From contig NZ_ABVL01000019.1 in NCBI RefSeq assembly GCF_000173075.1, positions 1 through 64,000 of the forward strand: DNA of 64,000 nt. Reading direction: 5' to 3'. The notes below the pieces were generated by a model. That model worked only from the letters and a program-made list of their open reading frames with translations, was not told the origin of the DNA and ran no database searches. Below, piece after piece: positions 63,001 through 64,000 of the stretch; position 1 is the stretch's first letter; each line of letters starts with the position of its first letter. The stretch is from Chthoniobacter flavus Ellin428 (GTDB lineage Bacteria > Verrucomicrobiota > Verrucomicrobiia > Chthoniobacterales > Chthoniobacteraceae). The position numbers were made by a program, and so were the translations under genes.

Positions 63001-64000
63001 TCACCAACACGATCACCGCACGCGACACGACCGGCGGCGCGCTCACGCTGGGTTCGCTCAATACTTCGGGCACCGGCGACTTTGCGGGCAACGTTGTCCT
63101 CGGCGCCACCGCCAACACCGGCAAGGGCGTAACACTCGGTGCACAAGGTGGCGGAACCACGGTCTTTTCGGGCCGCATTCTTGCGAATGGGACCGATACC
63201 ACCGCGGGTGTTCGCACGGCGAACCTCGGGGGCACGGGAACGGCGACGGTTAAACTCGCCGCGAACAACAGCTATGCGGGTGGCACTGTGGTCAACAGTG
63301 GAACGACCGTCCTGGTGGATAGCATGACCGCCGGTGGCAATACCTCGCTGGGCGCCAATGTCGCCTCGAACGTGGTGACCCTCTCGGGTGGCACGCTGCA
63401 ATTCGGTAATAACTACGGTTCGGGTCTCACGGAAAGTTACATCCTGGGCACGGGTTCGATGAATACAATCGGTGCCGGCACGCTCTTCGCCAGCACCTCC
63501 AATGTGAAGCTGGCGGAGTTGAATACCTCCGGCACTGTCACACGCACGGCTGGTCAAGTTAACGACACCTCCTGGGGCAGCAATGAAACCTGGGTTTACT
63601 CCGGCCAGATCTACGCGCCGACGGGGCAGATCTCCTTCGCCAAGAGCTTTGACGATGGCGTCCAGATCAAGGTCGACGGCAACGTGGTCCTCAACAACCA
63701 AGCCGTCGGGACGATCCTCGGCACGGGGAACTTGAACCTGGCACCGACGGCGGACGGCTGGCACACCATCGAAATCCGCCTGTTCAACGGCACCGGTAGC
63801 GCAGGTGCGGTGGCTCAGGGCACGGGATGGACGACAACCTTCGGTCTCGGTGTCAGCGGTATTCTGGGCAAGGTGGTGGACAATACGACCACCAGCCCGT
63901 TGGGTACCAACTATGTGTCACCGGCCGATTCCGGCAATATCACGGTGTTCCGCAACAACCTTGGGACCGTCGCTCAGACCTACGCCAACAGTGTCTCGGT
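53892..64000 (+). CDS. Giant PATR surface protein, segment C (partial, runs off the window)
   Basis: From 53892 the third frame is open for over 3,360 codons to the window end, with no stop and no start needed: VLRFNGIGNLNSSSLVDVRS continues segment B directly. It has PATR units throughout (GAGTLVREGASTGTLFVG, NGGTTVSGGVLQVNLGGSLA, and near-duplicate blocks around 61.6-62.8 kb with GGSPSSIGQSSNAATNLVIN). A new opening module appears at 60186 and a PA14-like domain at about 63585. With the two +1 shifts corrected, the full protein exceeds 7,900 residues. The anchoring or autotransporter C-terminus lies beyond the window. Confidence 0.85.
60186..60390 (+). other. Internal PATR opening module (start-like block) inside the giant protein
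   Basis: TVVWSGKENQIWDTTTHASP, NWVDL, LDVTFDDTATGF and PKSISFNNATADYVLG form the block normally seen just after the signal peptide of PATR proteins. It follows a passenger-end-like stretch (LFSFANGTDTGFSNLPLHPT). It marks the junction of two PATR proteins in one chain. Confidence 0.6.
63585..63860 (+). other. PA14/GLEYA-like domain in the giant protein
   Basis: TWVYSGQIYAPTGQISFAKS, FDDGVQIKVDGNVVLNNQ and DGWHTIEIRLFNGTGSAG match the PA14-type beta-barrel pattern, including the DDGVxIxVDG core. PA14 domains often bind carbohydrate. Confidence 0.65.

Noticed and set aside
58605-63764. A 1,719-residue antisense open frame
   Set aside because: Same cause: the Gly/Thr/Asn codons of segment C rarely give stops on the reverse strand. 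The product is an Arg/Gly/Ala/Val-rich mixture without motifs.
40270-64000. CRISPR-like or satellite DNA impression from repeated GGCACC/GGTGGC words
   Set aside because: The periodicity follows codons of protein repeats with variable spacing; there are no identical direct repeats with unique spacers.

Overview
The window (about 60% G+C) reads as the chromosome of a Verrucomicrobiota bacterium, probably of the Chthoniobacter/Spartobacteria type. This is inferred from gene content, not from a marker gene. The pointers are DUF1080, ThuA and SASA sugar genes, tandem type IV pilin-like pseudopilins beside GT-C membrane proteins, SPINDLY-type TPR/O-GlcNAc-transferase paralogs, a DUF6600 protein with a glutamine-rich tail, and a giant autotransporter-associated beta-strand repeat (PATR) protein. 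Many starts have no clear Shine-Dalgarno sequence.

Layout. (1) 0.1-9.4 kb is a carbohydrate-degradation locus. A secreted DUF1080 protein and a SnoaL-like protein precede a divergent pair of units: a GntR-LacI type regulator with a ThuA protein on the minus strand, and a three-gene plus-strand operon (beta-propeller glycosidase-like protein, sialate/xylan-type O-acetylesterase, TIM-barrel-like protein with HEAT repeats). A perfect 7-7-7 inverted repeat directly abuts the regulator's start codon. (2) 9.6-13 kb is a large hybrid histidine kinase with receiver domains at both ends. (3) 13.2-19.6 kb holds three translationally coupled SPINDLY/OGT paralogs, the middle one broken by a one-base frameshift, followed by a transaldolase. 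(4) 20.7-28.7 kb holds two near-identical pilins, each with a sigma-54-like promoter and its own copy of a terminator. They are embedded among three large GT-C/DUF2079-type membrane proteins, so pilin or surface glycosylation is a reasonable hypothesis. (5) 28.8-39.5 kb is a mixed envelope and housekeeping segment: NlpC/P60-like protein, a GH123/DUF4091-like protein, a solute-binding protein, the DUF6600 poly-Q protein, a parvulin (frameshifted), a beta-hydroxyacid dehydrogenase, a YgfZ-like folate-binding protein, a cyclophilin, and tRNA-Tyr with a clear promoter and terminator. (6) 40.3-64 kb (window end) is one giant PATR adhesin/autotransporter reading frame of at least about 7,900 codons, interrupted by two +1 frameshifts and still open at the window edge.

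The main non-gene observations are: short degenerate tandem repeats with 7-bp and 8-bp units scattered between genes; 7-bp-unit repeats that also lie in frame inside all three OGT genes; and a 115-bp multi-stem inverted-repeat element inserted in frame in the DUF2079 gene. Four single-base frameshifts in otherwise well-preserved genes raise the possibility of assembly errors as well as gene decay.
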